Notes under the pieces: model-generated
The model's input: the letters and a program-made list of their open reading frames with translations, nothing else
Told to the model about the DNA's origin: nothing
Databases searched by the model: none
Part shown: one piece after another, positions 27,031 through 34,885 of the stretch
How the letters are laid out: the number at the start of each line of letters is the position of its first letter
Position numbering within the stretch: the stretch's first letter is position 1
Source: Streptomyces sp. SAT1
GTDB taxonomy: Bacteria > Actinomycetota > Actinomycetes > Streptomycetales > Streptomycetaceae
Direction of reading: 5' to 3'
DNA: 64,000 nucleotides
Assembly (NCBI RefSeq): GCF_001654495.1
Contig: NZ_CP015849.1
Coordinates: 4,997,501 to 5,061,500 of the forward strand
Program-made: the position numbers and the translations under genes

Positions 27031-27119
27031 CCCGGACACGCACCCTGGGGCGGCCCCGGACACGCACCCCCGCGGCCCCGGACGCCCACCGCCGGGCGGC
27101 CCGGACCCTCACCCTCCGG
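27031..27119. repeat. Four degenerate 20-24 bp tandem repeats
   Basis: Units at 27031-27053, 27054-27075, 27076-27099 and 27100-27119 each begin CCCGGAC or CCCCGGAC and end in GG (CGG in three). The last unit covers the end of the ArsR gene (stop at 27109-27111). Not CRISPR-like: units are adjacent without spacers. Confidence 0.7.
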
Positions 27120-28092
27120 ACGCCGCCAGCGCCATCCCCAGCGGTGTCCGCTCGTACAGCACCCGGTGCCCATAGCGCCGCGAGGTCAGCAGCCCCGCGT
27201 CCCGCAGCACCGCCAGATGCGCGGACACCGACGAGGGGGCCAGCCGCAGCCGGTGCGCCAGGTCCGATGTCGTCGCCGGGTCGGCCAGCGCGGCCAGCAC
27301 CGCGGCCCGTCCGCGCCCCAGCAGCCGTACCAGCGCCTGCGCGCCGGCGGCACCCGGCTCCGTCCACAGCCCCGCGAGGCCGCGGGCCGGATAGACCAGC
27401 GTCGGCTGCCACGGCGGCTCGAAGCCGCTGATCACGTCCGGCCACGAGAACACGCTCGGCATCAGCACCAGACCCTGGCCGCCCAGTTCGCGCCCGTACT
27501 CGCCGTGCCAGTCCACGGTCAGCGTCCGCCCGTCCCAGGACAGCCGCCGGTCCAGCTCCGGCAGCAGCGCCTCCAGGCCCACCTCGGCCAGCCGCCGCGA
27601 GTGGAAGGCGATGTCGGCCTCCAGCAGCGCCCGCAGCCGCGGCCACTCCGGCTCCACCAGCACATGCCAGGCGGCCTCCAGCAGATCGGCCAGCTCCCGC
27701 ACCGCGCGCGCCGGATCGGCCAGCAGCGCCCGCCCGCCCGGCGAGCGCGGCGCACCCGGCGTGTCCGCCAGGGAGCGCGCCAGATCCTCCCGGGCCGCCA
27801 CCGGATCGGCCGCCCGCACTGCCGCGATCTCCTCCTCGAACGTCGCCGCCGGGCCCAGCGGCGGCGGCCCCAGGAAGTCCGGGCTGTGCCCCCGGCGCGG
27901 CATCACCAGCCGCAGCAGGCCCAGGTCAAGACCCCGCGCCGCCTCCCCGATGCTCCGCAGCCAGTGCGGGTGGTAGCCCAGCCGGTCCGGGCGCCCCAGC
28001 GTGCGCACCGCCTCCTGCGTCTCCCACAGCGGCGACAGCGCGAAGCGGCACCGCAGCAGATCGTCGTCACCGAAACGCAGCCGGAACGGCAT
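27109..28092 (-). CDS. ArsR-type winged-helix regulator (DUF5937)
   Basis: 327 residues, MPFRLRFGDDDLLRCRFALSPLWETQEAVR at the N-terminus, a large helical DUF5937 region (residues 1-230), and a C-terminal ArsR/HTH_20 winged helix DLAHRLRLAPSSVSAHLAVLRDAGLLTSRRYGHRVLYERTPLG. Start ATG 28092 is preferred to GTG 28098, because GGTGGGG lies 5 bases before it. It is divergent from an MFS gene with an 82-base gap containing a perfect 6-bp inverted repeat. The ligand is unknown; control of the exporter is inferred. Confidence 0.88.
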   Translation of the reverse strand: MPFRLRFGDDDLLRCRFALSPLWETQEAVRTLGRPDRLGYHPHWLRSIGEAARGLDLGLLRLVMPRRGHSPDFLGPPPLGPAATFEEEIAAVRAADPVAAREDLARSLADTPGAPRSPGGRALLADPARAVRELADLLEAAWHVLVEPEWPRLRALLEADIAFHSRRLAEVGLEALLPELDRRLSWDGRTLTVDWHGEYGRELGGQGLVLMPSVFSWPDVISGFEPPWQPTLVYPARGLAGLWTEPGAAGAQALVRLLGRGRAAVLAALADPATTSDLAHRLRLAPSSVSAHLAVLRDAGLLTSRRYGHRVLYERTPLGMALAASGG

Positions 28093-28118
28093 GCACACCC
28101 CACCCGGTCTCTCGAAGA

Positions 28119-28134
28119 TTCGGCTGTCGCCGAA
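28119..28134. promoter_or_regulatory. Inverted repeat in divergent ArsR/MFS promoter region
   Basis: TTCGGC (28119-28124), TGTC, GCCGAA (28129-28134), exact complements, lie in the 82-base gap between the two divergent starts. Candidate binding site for the ArsR-type protein. Short, so confidence is modest. Confidence 0.5.
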
Positions 28135-28174
28135 ACACTAGGGCGCACGGCCGGGCGGCCGCACGCTGCGGTCC

Positions 28175-29431
28175 ATGCAGCAGCGCTACACCCAGGTCTT
28201 CGCCGTCCCCGAGTTCCGGGCCGTCTTCGCCGCCCACGCCCTCTCCCTGCTCGGCGTGATCGTCAGCGAGATCGCCCTCTCCGTCCTCGTCTACGACCTC
28301 ACCGCCTCGCCCCTGCTCAGCGCCCTCACCTTCGCGCTCGGCTTCCTCCCGTACGTCGTCGGCGGCACCCTCCTGGCCGGGCTCGCCGACCGCTTCCCGG
28401 CCCGCCGGGTACTGGTCGTCTGCGACCTGGTGTGCGCGGCGTGCGTGGCGGGCATGGTCGCGCCCGGGGCGCACATCGGCGTCCTGCTCGCGCTCCGATG
28501 CGCCCTCGCCCTGGTCTCACCGGTCTTCCAGGGCACCCGCATGGCCACGCTCGCCGACATCCTCGGCGACGGCGACCTGTTCGTCCTCGGCCGTTCCCTG
28601 CTGCGGATCGTCTCGCAGAGCGCGCTGCTCGTCGGCTACGGGCTCGGCGGGCTGCTGCTCACCGTGGTCAGCCCCCGGCACGCCCTGCTGATCACCGTGG
28701 CCACCTTCCTGGCCTCCGCCGCCCTGCTCCGCCTCGGCACCCGCCCCCGGCCCGCGCGCGGCGGCGGGGGCGGCGCCCTGGTCGGCGACTCGCTGCGCGG
28801 CGCCCGGCAGGTGCTCGCCGACCGCAGGACGCGCGTCCTGCTGCTGCTGTTCTGGGTGCCGCCGATGTTCGCCGTGGTGCCCGAGGCCCTGGCCGCCCCG
28901 TACGCCGCCGCGCTCGGCACCGGGTCCACCGGGCTCGGCCTGCTGATGTGCGCGCTGCCCGTGGGCACCGTGGCGGGCGAGCTGTACGCCGGCTCCCGGC
29001 TGTCGCCCGCCGCCCGCGAACGCGTCGCCCTGCCGCTGGTGAGCCTCGCCCTGCTGCCGTACCTCGGCTACGCCCTCCACCCGGGCCTGCCCCTCTCGCT
29101 GCTCCTGCTGCTGGTCTCCGGCGCCGGATCGGCCTACACCCTGGGCCTGGACCAGTGGTTCGTCGCCGCCGTGCCCGAGGAGCTGCGGGGCCGGGCGATG
29201 ACCCTGCTCACCGCCGGTCTGATGACCCTCCAGGGCGTGGGCATGGCCCTGGCGGGCGTCGCGGCCGAGTTCGCCGGCGTGCGGGTCACCGTCGCGGGCG
29301 CCGGGGTCCTGGGCACCGTCTGCTGCGTCCTGCTGGCGGGCGCCGCCCGGCGGACGTCCGCGCGGACACCGGGGGAGCGCCGGACGACCGCCGGACGAGC
29401 ACCGGGCGACCGAAAGGCGAGACGGGGCTGA
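28175..29431 (+). CDS. MFS transporter (enterobactin exporter-like)
   Basis: A 418-residue 12-helix MFS protein. TM1 ALSLLGVIVSEIALSVLVYDL, the loop LAGLADRFPARRVL (MFS A-motif GxLADRxxxRR) and TM4-5 around GMVAPGAHIGVLLALR; the second half repeats the pattern with LYAGSRLSPAAR. It belongs to the EntS/MdfA-like bacterial drug or siderophore exporter group. Substrate unknown. It is divergent from the ArsR/DUF5937 regulator, likely its controller. Confidence 0.87.
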   Translation: MQQRYTQVFAVPEFRAVFAAHALSLLGVIVSEIALSVLVYDLTASPLLSALTFALGFLPYVVGGTLLAGLADRFPARRVLVVCDLVCAACVAGMVAPGAHIGVLLALRCALALVSPVFQGTRMATLADILGDGDLFVLGRSLLRIVSQSALLVGYGLGGLLLTVVSPRHALLITVATFLASAALLRLGTRPRPARGGGGGALVGDSLRGARQVLADRRTRVLLLLFWVPPMFAVVPEALAAPYAAALGTGSTGLGLLMCALPVGTVAGELYAGSRLSPAARERVALPLVSLALLPYLGYALHPGLPLSLLLLLVSGAGSAYTLGLDQWFVAAVPEELRGRAMTLLTAGLMTLQGVGMALAGVAAEFAGVRVTVAGAGVLGTVCCVLLAGAARRTSARTPGERRTTAGRAPGDRKARRG

Positions 29432-29464
29432 CCACGATATGACCGGCGGGTAGGGTCTGATGCC

Positions 29465-29974
29465 GTGCCGAAGCCCCTCAGTCTCCCGTTCGACCCCATC
29501 GCCCGCGCCGACGAGCTCTGGAAGCAGCGCTGGGGAAGCGTGCCGTCCATGGCGGCGATCACGTCCATCATGCGCGCCCACCAGATCCTGCTGGCCGAGG
29601 TCGACGCCGTGGTCAAGCCGTACGGACTGACGTTCGCGCGCTACGAGGCCCTGGTGCTGCTCACCTTCTCCAAGGCCGGCGAGCTGCCGATGTCCAAGAT
29701 CGGCGAGCGGCTGATGGTGCATCCCACCTCCGTGACCAACACGGTGGACCGCCTGGTCAGGTCCGGCCTGGTGGCCAAGCGCCCCAACCCCAACGACGGC
29801 CGCGGCACCCTCGCCGTCATCACCGACAAGGGCCGCGAGGCCGTCGACGCCGCCACCCGCGACCTGATGGCGATGGACTTCGGCCTGGGCGCGTACGACG
29901 CCGAGGAGTGCGCGGAGATCTTCGCGATGCTGCGGCCGCTGCGGATCGCTGCGCGGGACTTCGAGGACGAGTAG
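29465..29974 (+). CDS. MarR family transcriptional regulator
   Basis: 169 residues. Winged helix: LPMSKIGERLMVHPTSVTNTVDRLVRSGLVAKRPNPNDGRGTLAVITDKGREA. The N-terminal helix RADELWKQRWGS and the C-terminal helix AEECAEIFAMLRPLR form the dimer. Start GTG 29465, 33 bases after the MFS gene stop, so it could be read from that transcript. It precedes two CGAA-loop hairpins and copy B of DUF3817. No cysteines; the ligand is unknown. Confidence 0.9.
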   Translation: MPKPLSLPFDPIARADELWKQRWGSVPSMAAITSIMRAHQILLAEVDAVVKPYGLTFARYEALVLLTFSKAGELPMSKIGERLMVHPTSVTNTVDRLVRSGLVAKRPNPNDGRGTLAVITDKGREAVDAATRDLMAMDFGLGAYDAEECAEIFAMLRPLRIAARDFEDE

Positions 29975-29999
29975 GGTCTTCGCGGGTCAGCGCGCTGCT

Positions 30000-30015
30000 C
30001 TCCGCCGAAGCGGAG
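30000..30015 (+). other. CGAA-loop hairpin (first of two)
   Basis: CTCCGC, loop CGAA and GCGGAG form a 6-bp stem 26 bases after the MarR stop. The same tetraloop and similar stem recur at 30061. They may be sequential terminators. Confidence 0.5.
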
Positions 30016-30060
30016 GTGCTCCCAGCGGCCTGACGCGCTCCTGCGTGAGGGCGTACCGCT

Positions 30061-30082
30061 CCCCGCCGAAGCGGGGATTTTT
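30061..30082 (+). terminator. Rho-independent terminator with T-run
   Basis: CCCCGC (30061-30066), loop CGAA, GCGGGG (30071-30076), then ATTTTT. A T-run is rare in this genome, which makes this one of the clearest terminators here. It follows the MarR gene and precedes the DUF3817 gene by 21 bases. Confidence 0.75.
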
Positions 30083-30103
30083 CGGGCGGTTACGCTCGTA
30101 TCC

Positions 30104-30442
30104 ATGAAACGAAGCGTGCTGACCCGCTACCGCGTCATGGCCTACGTCACCGGCGTGCTGCTGGTCCTGCTGACCCTCGGCGTGATCGCCAAGTACGGTT
30201 TCCAGCTCGACGGGGCGGCGAAGTTCACCACCGTCATCGGCATCGCGCACGGCTGGCTGTACGTGCTCTACCTGGTCGTCGCCTTCGACCTGGGCTCCAA
30301 GGCGAAACTGCCGGTCGGGCGCCAGCTGTGGGTGCTCCTGGCAGGCACGATCCCCACCGCCGCCTTCTTCGTCGAGCGCCGGATCAGCCGCGAGCTGGAG
30401 GCCAAGGTCACGGCCCCCGTACCGGCCGCCGCCGAGGCGTAA
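30104..30442 (+). CDS. DUF3817 membrane protein, copy B
   Basis: 112 residues, paralogue of 26324-26668 with the same three spans: VMAYVTGVLLVLLTLGVIAK, FTTVIGIAHGWLYVLYLVVAFDLG and LWVLLAGTIPTAAFFVERRISRE. The shared TAAFFVER / TGGFFAER and IAHGWLYVLYLV / AIHGILFVLYVL words show the relationship. ATG 30104 follows a terminator, so this gene should have its own promoter in the 20 bases before it or be leaderless. Function unknown. Confidence 0.85.
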   Translation: MKRSVLTRYRVMAYVTGVLLVLLTLGVIAKYGFQLDGAAKFTTVIGIAHGWLYVLYLVVAFDLGSKAKLPVGRQLWVLLAGTIPTAAFFVERRISRELEAKVTAPVPAAAEA

Positions 30443-30492
30443 CCGCACCGCCGCACCGCCGTACCGCACGCGTACGGCGGTCAGCCGTCGAC

Positions 30493-30516
30493 ATTTACTA
30501 GGACGTCCTAGTAAAT
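30493..30516. promoter_or_regulatory. 24-bp perfect palindrome at the icmA promoter
   Basis: ATTTACTAGGAC (30493-30504) is followed directly by its exact reverse complement (30505-30516), with no spacer. It ends 7 bases before the icmA ATG at 30524 and overlaps the likely -10 (TAGTAA, 30509-30514) of a promoter with TCGACA at 30488. An AT-rich exact palindrome in this position is very likely a dimeric (TetR-like or FadR-like) repressor operator for icmA. Binder unknown. Confidence 0.85.
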
Positions 30517-30523
30517 TTGAAGC

Positions 30524-32224
30524 ATGGACGCTGACGCCATCGCAGAGGGCCGCCGACGCTGGCAGGCCCGGTACGACGCCGCACGCAAGCGCGATGCGGA
30601 CTTCACCACGCTCTCCGGAGACCCCGTGGAGCCGGTGTACGGGCCCCGCGCGGGCGACGAGTACGAGGGCTTCGAGCGGATCGGCTGGCCCGGCGAGTAC
30701 CCCTTCACCCGCGGGCTGTACCCGACCGGCTACCGCGGGCGGACCTGGACCATCCGCCAGTTCGCCGGCTTCGGCAACGCCGAGCAGACCAACGAGCGCT
30801 ACAAGATGATCCTCGCCGCGGGCGGCGGCGGGCTCTCGGTCGCCTTCGACATGCCCACCCTGATGGGCCGCGACTCCGACGACCCGCGCTCCCTGGGCGA
30901 GGTCGGCCACTGCGGGGTGGCCATCGACTCCGCCGCCGACATGGAGGTCCTGTTCCGGGACATCCCGCTCGGCGACGTCACCACCTCGATGACGATCAGC
31001 GGGCCCGCCGTGCCCGTCTTCTGCATGTACCTGGTCGCCGCGGAACGCCAGGGCGTGGACCCCGCCGTCCTCAACGGCACGCTCCAGACGGACATCTTCA
31101 AGGAGTACATCGCCCAGAAGGAGTGGCTCTTCCAGCCCGAGCCGCACCTGCGCCTCATCGGCGACCTGATGGAGCACTGCGCGACCAAGATCCCCGCCTA
31201 CAAGCCGCTGTCCGTCTCCGGCTACCACATCCGCGAGGCCGGGGCCACGGCGGCGCAGGAGCTGGCGTACACGCTCGCGGACGGCTTCGGCTACGTCGAG
31301 CTGGGCCTGAGCCGCGGCCTGGACGTGGACGTCTTCGCGCCCGGCCTGTCCTTCTTCTTCGACGCGCACGTCGACTTCTTCGAGGAGATCGCCAAGTTCC
31401 GCGCCGCCCGCCGCATCTGGGCGCGCTGGATGAGGGACGTGTACGGCGCGCGCACCGACAAGGCGCAGTGGCTGCGCTTCCACACGCAGACCGCCGGTGT
31501 CTCGCTCACCGCCCAGCAGCCGTACAACAACGTCGTGCGCACCGCCGTGGAGGCGCTCGCCGCGGTGCTCGGCGGCACCAACTCGCTGCACACCAACGCC
31601 CTGGACGAGACCCTGGCGCTGCCCAGCGAGCAGGCCGCCGAGATCGCGCTGCGCACCCAGCAGGTGCTGATGGAGGAGACCGGCGTCGCCAACGTCGCCG
31701 ACCCGCTGGGCGGTTCCTGGTACGTCGAGCAGCTGACGGACCGGATCGAGGCGGACGCCGAGAAGATCTTCGACCAGATCAAGGAGCGCGGGCTGCGCGC
31801 GCACCCGGACGGGCGGCACCCGATCGGACCGGTGACCTCCGGCATCCTGCGGGGCATCGAGGACGGCTGGTTCACCGGCGAGATCGCCGAGTCCGCGTTC
31901 CGCTACCAGCAGGCGCTGGAGAAGGGGGACAAGCGGGTCGTCGGCGTCAACACGGCCACCGGGTCCGTCACCGGCGACCTGGAGATCCTGCGCGTCAGCC
32001 ACGAGGTGGAGCGCGAGCAGGTGCGCGCGCTCGGGGCGCGCAAGGGCGCACGGGACGACGCGGCGGTGCGCGCCTCGCTGGACGCCATGCTGGAGGCCGC
32101 GCGCTCGGGCGCCAACATGATCGAGCCGATGCTGTCCGCGGTGCGCGCCGAGGCGACGCTCGGGGAGATCTGCGGGGTGCTGCGCGAGGAGTGGGGGGTG
32201 TACACGGAGCCGGCGGGCTTCTGA
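30524..32224 (+). CDS. icmA: Isobutyryl-CoA mutase large subunit IcmA
   Basis: Radical B12 enzyme that interconverts isobutyryl-CoA and n-butyryl-CoA. 566 residues, the length of known IcmA proteins; it has the substrate-binding barrel but no B12-binding C-terminal domain, which in this family is a separate subunit (IcmB), absent here. At the two positions that set specificity it has Phe80 (TIRQFAGF, where methylmalonyl-CoA mutase has Tyr) and Gln198 (EYIAQKEW, where the mutase has Arg). This favours isobutyryl-CoA mutase over methylmalonyl-CoA mutase. The palindrome just before the start implies repression. Confidence 0.93.
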   Translation: MDADAIAEGRRRWQARYDAARKRDADFTTLSGDPVEPVYGPRAGDEYEGFERIGWPGEYPFTRGLYPTGYRGRTWTIRQFAGFGNAEQTNERYKMILAAGGGGLSVAFDMPTLMGRDSDDPRSLGEVGHCGVAIDSAADMEVLFRDIPLGDVTTSMTISGPAVPVFCMYLVAAERQGVDPAVLNGTLQTDIFKEYIAQKEWLFQPEPHLRLIGDLMEHCATKIPAYKPLSVSGYHIREAGATAAQELAYTLADGFGYVELGLSRGLDVDVFAPGLSFFFDAHVDFFEEIAKFRAARRIWARWMRDVYGARTDKAQWLRFHTQTAGVSLTAQQPYNNVVRTAVEALAAVLGGTNSLHTNALDETLALPSEQAAEIALRTQQVLMEETGVANVADPLGGSWYVEQLTDRIEADAEKIFDQIKERGLRAHPDGRHPIGPVTSGILRGIEDGWFTGEIAESAFRYQQALEKGDKRVVGVNTATGSVTGDLEILRVSHEVEREQVRALGARKGARDDAAVRASLDAMLEAARSGANMIEPMLSAVRAEATLGEICGVLREEWGVYTEPAGF

Positions 32225-32273
32225 GAGCCGCCCGCCTGACTCCGGTGACTGCGGCAGGAGTGCGGACCGGCGG

Positions 32274-32912
32274 CTACGGGGCCGCCGGAGGCACCTGCGA
32301 GGCGGAGCCCAGCCCGAGGAGGAGTACGCCCGTGAAGCTCCGCACCCATTCCTCGTCGGCGGGCTCCGCGCTGACCAGGGTGCGGTGGACGACCGCGCCC
32401 GCGACGATGTCGAAGATCAGGTCGGCGGTGCGGGCGGCCTCCGCCGGGTCCGTCTCCGGGGGGAGTTCGCCGCGCTCCTGCGCCCGGGTGCGGCCCTCCA
32501 GGACGAGCCGCTTCTGACGCTCCACGATCGAGCCGCGGATGCGTTCGCGCAGGGCGTCGTCGCGGGTGGACTCGGCGACGACGGCCATCAGGCCGCTCTT
32601 GGCCTCGGGGCGGGCCAGGATCGCCGCGAACTGGAGGACGACGCCCTCGATGTCGGCCGCGAGGCTGCCGAGGTCGGGCAGCCGTAGTTCGTCGAAGAGT
32701 TCGGCGACGGCGTCGACGACCAGTTCGTTCTTGCCCGCCCAGCGGCGGTACAGCGTGGTCTTGGCGACCCCGGCGCGCGTGGCCACGTCGCCCAGCGTGA
32801 GCTTCGACCAGCCCAGCTCCACCAGGGCCGCCCGGGTGGCGGCCAGGATCGCCGTGTCCGCCGCGGCGCTGCGCGGGCGGCCGGCGCGGAGGGGCGGCGT
32901 GCGGCTCTGCAT
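32274..32912 (-). CDS. TetR family transcriptional regulator
   Basis: 212 residues. HTH: LVELGWSKLTLGDVATRAGVAKTTLYRRWAGKNELVVDAV, a textbook TetR N-terminus. The C-terminal domain has a TetR_C-like pattern with FDIVAGAVVHRTLVSAE. Start ATG 32912 lies in a repeated context (ATGGTCAGGGGA occurs twice in 32909-32943), and there is no conventional RBS, so leaderless translation is possible. Convergent with icmA. It could bind the icmA palindrome, the repeat at 33029, or both; unproven. Confidence 0.88.
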   Translation of the reverse strand: MQSRTPPLRAGRPRSAAADTAILAATRAALVELGWSKLTLGDVATRAGVAKTTLYRRWAGKNELVVDAVAELFDELRLPDLGSLAADIEGVVLQFAAILARPEAKSGLMAVVAESTRDDALRERIRGSIVERQKRLVLEGRTRAQERGELPPETDPAEAARTADLIFDIVAGAVVHRTLVSAEPADEEWVRSFTGVLLLGLGSASQVPPAAP

Positions 32913-33237
32913 CCCCTGACCATAACCGTGCGTCCCCTGACCATGTCCGTACGGGATTCGAGCGGTTCCTGTGCGGCCGTGAGGGAGATCACGAGGAGAC
33001 GGTTCCGCGGAGGCACCCCGTGCCATTACGCTACGGGTCGTAGCGAAAGCGCGGACGCACCCGCGCGAGCGACGACCACACAGCAGCATCACGCATCCAG
33101 CACGCTCGTCAACCACGCACGTACGACACGCGGTACGGACCGCGGAACCCGGCGCCCGGTGGGGACCAGGCGCCCGGCGCGGTCCGGTCCGGTCAGCGGT
33201 TTTCACTCCGGCACGCGGAACGGGGGAGGATAGACGC
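32913..33237. other. 325-bp divergent intergenic region with an inverted repeat
   Basis: No plausible gene. It holds the TetR and thioredoxin promoters, a duplicated ATGGTCAGGGGA-like motif at its left end and the CGCTACG inverted repeat at 33029. The rest is GC-rich and structureless to my reading. Confidence 0.6.
33029..33045. promoter_or_regulatory. 7-bp inverted repeat, candidate TetR operator
   Basis: CGCTACG (33029-33035), GGT, CGTAGCG (33039-33045). The arms are exact complements. Similar TACGCTAC words are common in TetR operators. It sits between the TetR start (32912) and the thioredoxin-TPR start (33238). Confidence 0.55.
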
Positions 33238-34212
33238 ATGCAGCCACGGAACATGTCCATGAGCGGAGTCGTCGACCTCGCCGCGGTGAAGGCGGCCCAG
33301 GAGGCCAAGGCGAAGGCGGAGCAGGCGCGCGCCCAGGCCGCCCGCGAGGGCGGGGTGGGGGCGGTGTCGCCCGCCGACCTCGTCATCGACGTCGACGAGG
33401 CCGGCTTCGAACGCGATGTCCTCCAGCGCTCCGCAGAGGTACCGGTCGTCATCGACTTCTGGGCCGAGTGGTGCCAGCCCTGCAAGCAGCTGAGCCCGGT
33501 CCTGGAGCGGCTGGCCGTCGAGTACGCCGGGCGCTTCCTCCTCGCCAAGATCGATGTCGACGCCAACCAGATGCTGATGCAGCAGTTCGGCATCCAGGGG
33601 ATCCCCGCGGTCTTCGCGGTGGTCGCCGGTCAGGCCCTGCCCCTCTTCCAGGGGGCGGCGGACGAGACGCAGATCCGTCAGACGCTGGACCAGCTGGTGC
33701 AGGTCGCCGAGCAGCGCTTCGGTCTGACCGGTCTCACCGTCGACCCGGAGGCCGAGCCGGGCGGCCAGGCCCCCCAGCAGGCTCCGGCCGCAGGCCCGCA
33801 CGAGTCGCTGCTGAACGCGGCGGCGCAGGCGCTGGACGCGGGCGACCTCGGCGGCGCGGCCCAGGCGTACAAGAACGTCCTGGCCGATGACCCCGGTCAC
33901 CCGGAGGCCAGACTGGGTCTCGCGCAGGCGGAGTTGCTCCAGCGCGTGCAGGATCTGGACCCGCAGAGGGTCCGTCAGGAGGCGGCCGAGAAGCCGTCGG
34001 ACGTGCCGGCCCAGATCGCCGCCGCCGACCTGGACCTCGTGGGCGGTCATGTCGAGGACGCGTTCGGCCGGCTCATCGACACGGTGCGGCGCACCGCCGG
34101 TGAGGACCGGGACGCGGCGCGGCTGAGACTGCTGGAGCTGTTCGAGGTCGTCGGGGCGGAGGACCCGCGGGTCGCGGCGGCGCGCAGGGCGCTGGCGCGG
34201 GCGCTGTTCTGA
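33238..34212 (+). CDS. Thioredoxin-TPR protein (YbbN/CnoX-like)
   Basis: 324 residues. A charged helical N-terminus (VKAAQEAKAKAEQARAQAAR), then a thioredoxin fold (about 45-150) with FWAEWCQPCKQL (Cys79, Gln, Pro, Cys82); the CQPC motif is unusual beside the CGPC of thioredoxins. Then a C-terminal helical half (about 175-324) with TPR-like repeats (AAQALDAGDLGGAAQAYKNVL). This is the architecture of the YbbN/CnoX co-chaperone, which protects clients from oxidation and passes them to Hsp70/Hsp60. Membrane anchors absent. Start ATG 33238 follows GGGGGAGG. Confidence 0.88.
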   Translation: MQPRNMSMSGVVDLAAVKAAQEAKAKAEQARAQAAREGGVGAVSPADLVIDVDEAGFERDVLQRSAEVPVVIDFWAEWCQPCKQLSPVLERLAVEYAGRFLLAKIDVDANQMLMQQFGIQGIPAVFAVVAGQALPLFQGAADETQIRQTLDQLVQVAEQRFGLTGLTVDPEAEPGGQAPQQAPAAGPHESLLNAAAQALDAGDLGGAAQAYKNVLADDPGHPEARLGLAQAELLQRVQDLDPQRVRQEAAEKPSDVPAQIAAADLDLVGGHVEDAFGRLIDTVRRTAGEDRDAARLRLLELFEVVGAEDPRVAAARRALARALF

Positions 34213-34322
34213 CGGGCTGACGAGCTGACGGTTCGCCCGGTCTGTTCCGGTTCCCCGCATCCGGCGGTCGTCAAACGCCAGGGCGTGTGATGCCCGGGTG
34301 AAAGAACTGCCGGGGGCCCGCC

Positions 34323-34366
34323 ACAGCGGCCGCGCTTTGCCAAAACTTGGCAATCGCGGCCGCTGT
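34323..34366. repeat. 44-bp near-perfect palindrome
   Basis: Outer arms ACAGCGGCCGCG (34323-34334) and CGCGGCCGCTGT (34355-34366) plus inner arms TTGCCAA (34337-34343) and TTGGCAA (34347-34353), with a 2x1 mismatch between and an AAC loop. Could be the terminator of the thioredoxin-TPR gene or an operator of the next locus. Confidence 0.75.
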
Positions 34367-34493
34367 TACTGCAAGTAAGGGCGGGGTGTTGGTCTGCCCG
34401 GTTCCGTCCGGGCATCAACTGCTTTGTTCTGCCCATTGTTGCGACCGTGTGTCGCCGTGCGCGGCCGGTGTGTCGAACTCCGGTTATCCAGCC

Positions 34494-34509
34494 GTTACTA
34501 GCGAGTAAC
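34494..34509. promoter_or_regulatory. Inverted repeat GTTACT-N4-AGTAAC
   Basis: GTTACT (34494-34499), AGCG, AGTAAC (34504-34509) are exact complements. TTACT/AGTAA words recur at 34366-34378, so this may be a regulator site. Related in half-site to the ACTAGGACGT palindrome but not the same. Confidence 0.5.
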
Positions 34510-34531
34510 GAACCCCCTTGTGCGGGCGGCC

Positions 34532-34567
34532 GGAATGGACCACGATCGGCGACGCTCGGTCCATTCC
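34532..34567. repeat. 10-bp inverted repeat with 16-base loop
   Basis: GGAATGGACC (34532-34541) and GGTCCATTCC (34558-34567), exact complements. Outside it lie GTGCG (34520-34524) and CGCAC (34568-34572), extending possible pairing. A hairpin in the leader or two operator half-sites. Confidence 0.55.
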
Positions 34568-34657
34568 CGCACCCCGGCAGCCAACCGGGTCGCGGGATGT
34601 CTGGGTCCCCACCGAGCAGGGCCGGCGACAGTGGCGCCGACCCTTGGGCAGGGGGGT

Positions 34658-34675
34658 CTTCGCCGTCCGGCGAAG
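34658..34675 (+). other. Hairpin CTTCGCC-GTCC-GGCGAAG in the leader
   Basis: A 7-bp perfect stem with a 4-base loop, 211 bases before the DUF6230 start. Possibly a leader structure. Confidence 0.5.
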
Positions 34676-34885
34676 CCTGTCCAGCAAGGTTGTGCGTGAT
34701 GCGTGTCAGGCGCGACCAGTGGTTGTCGCTCGGGGGTGATCGCCGGTGATTCGGGCGCGGTTCGCGCCACCGAGCGCGGGCGCTCTCCTTCCCGAGGACG
34801 TAGCACTTCTCCCATCCCTGCCCGGCCGTCCCGTCGAGACGGGGTGAGCCGAGGCCAGGAGATGTACGTCCGAGAAGGAGGAAAT

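Larger units (their letters stand above)
34213..34885. other. 673-bp structured leader region before the DUF6230 gene
   Basis: No supported coding frame. It contains four exact inverted repeats: 34323-34366, 34494-34509, 34532-34567 and 34658-34675, plus a smaller TTACT/AGTAA at 34366-34378. Either several operators or a long 5' UTR. I looked for ydaO (c-di-AMP) and cobalamin riboswitch hallmarks and could not establish one. A strong RBS (AAGGAGG, 34875-34881) marks the end. Confidence 0.65.

Noticed and set aside
27031..27119. CRISPR array
   Set aside because: Repeat units directly adjoin each other, are degenerate, and no cas gene is near.
30524..32224. Truncated pseudogene of methylmalonyl-CoA mutase
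   Set aside because: The missing B12-binding domain is normal for IcmA; length and specificity residues fit IcmA.
34213..34885. Riboswitch (cobalamin or c-di-AMP) in the leader
   Set aside because: Stem-loops are present but I could not place the conserved box sequences of these classes; a covariance search (Rfam) is needed.
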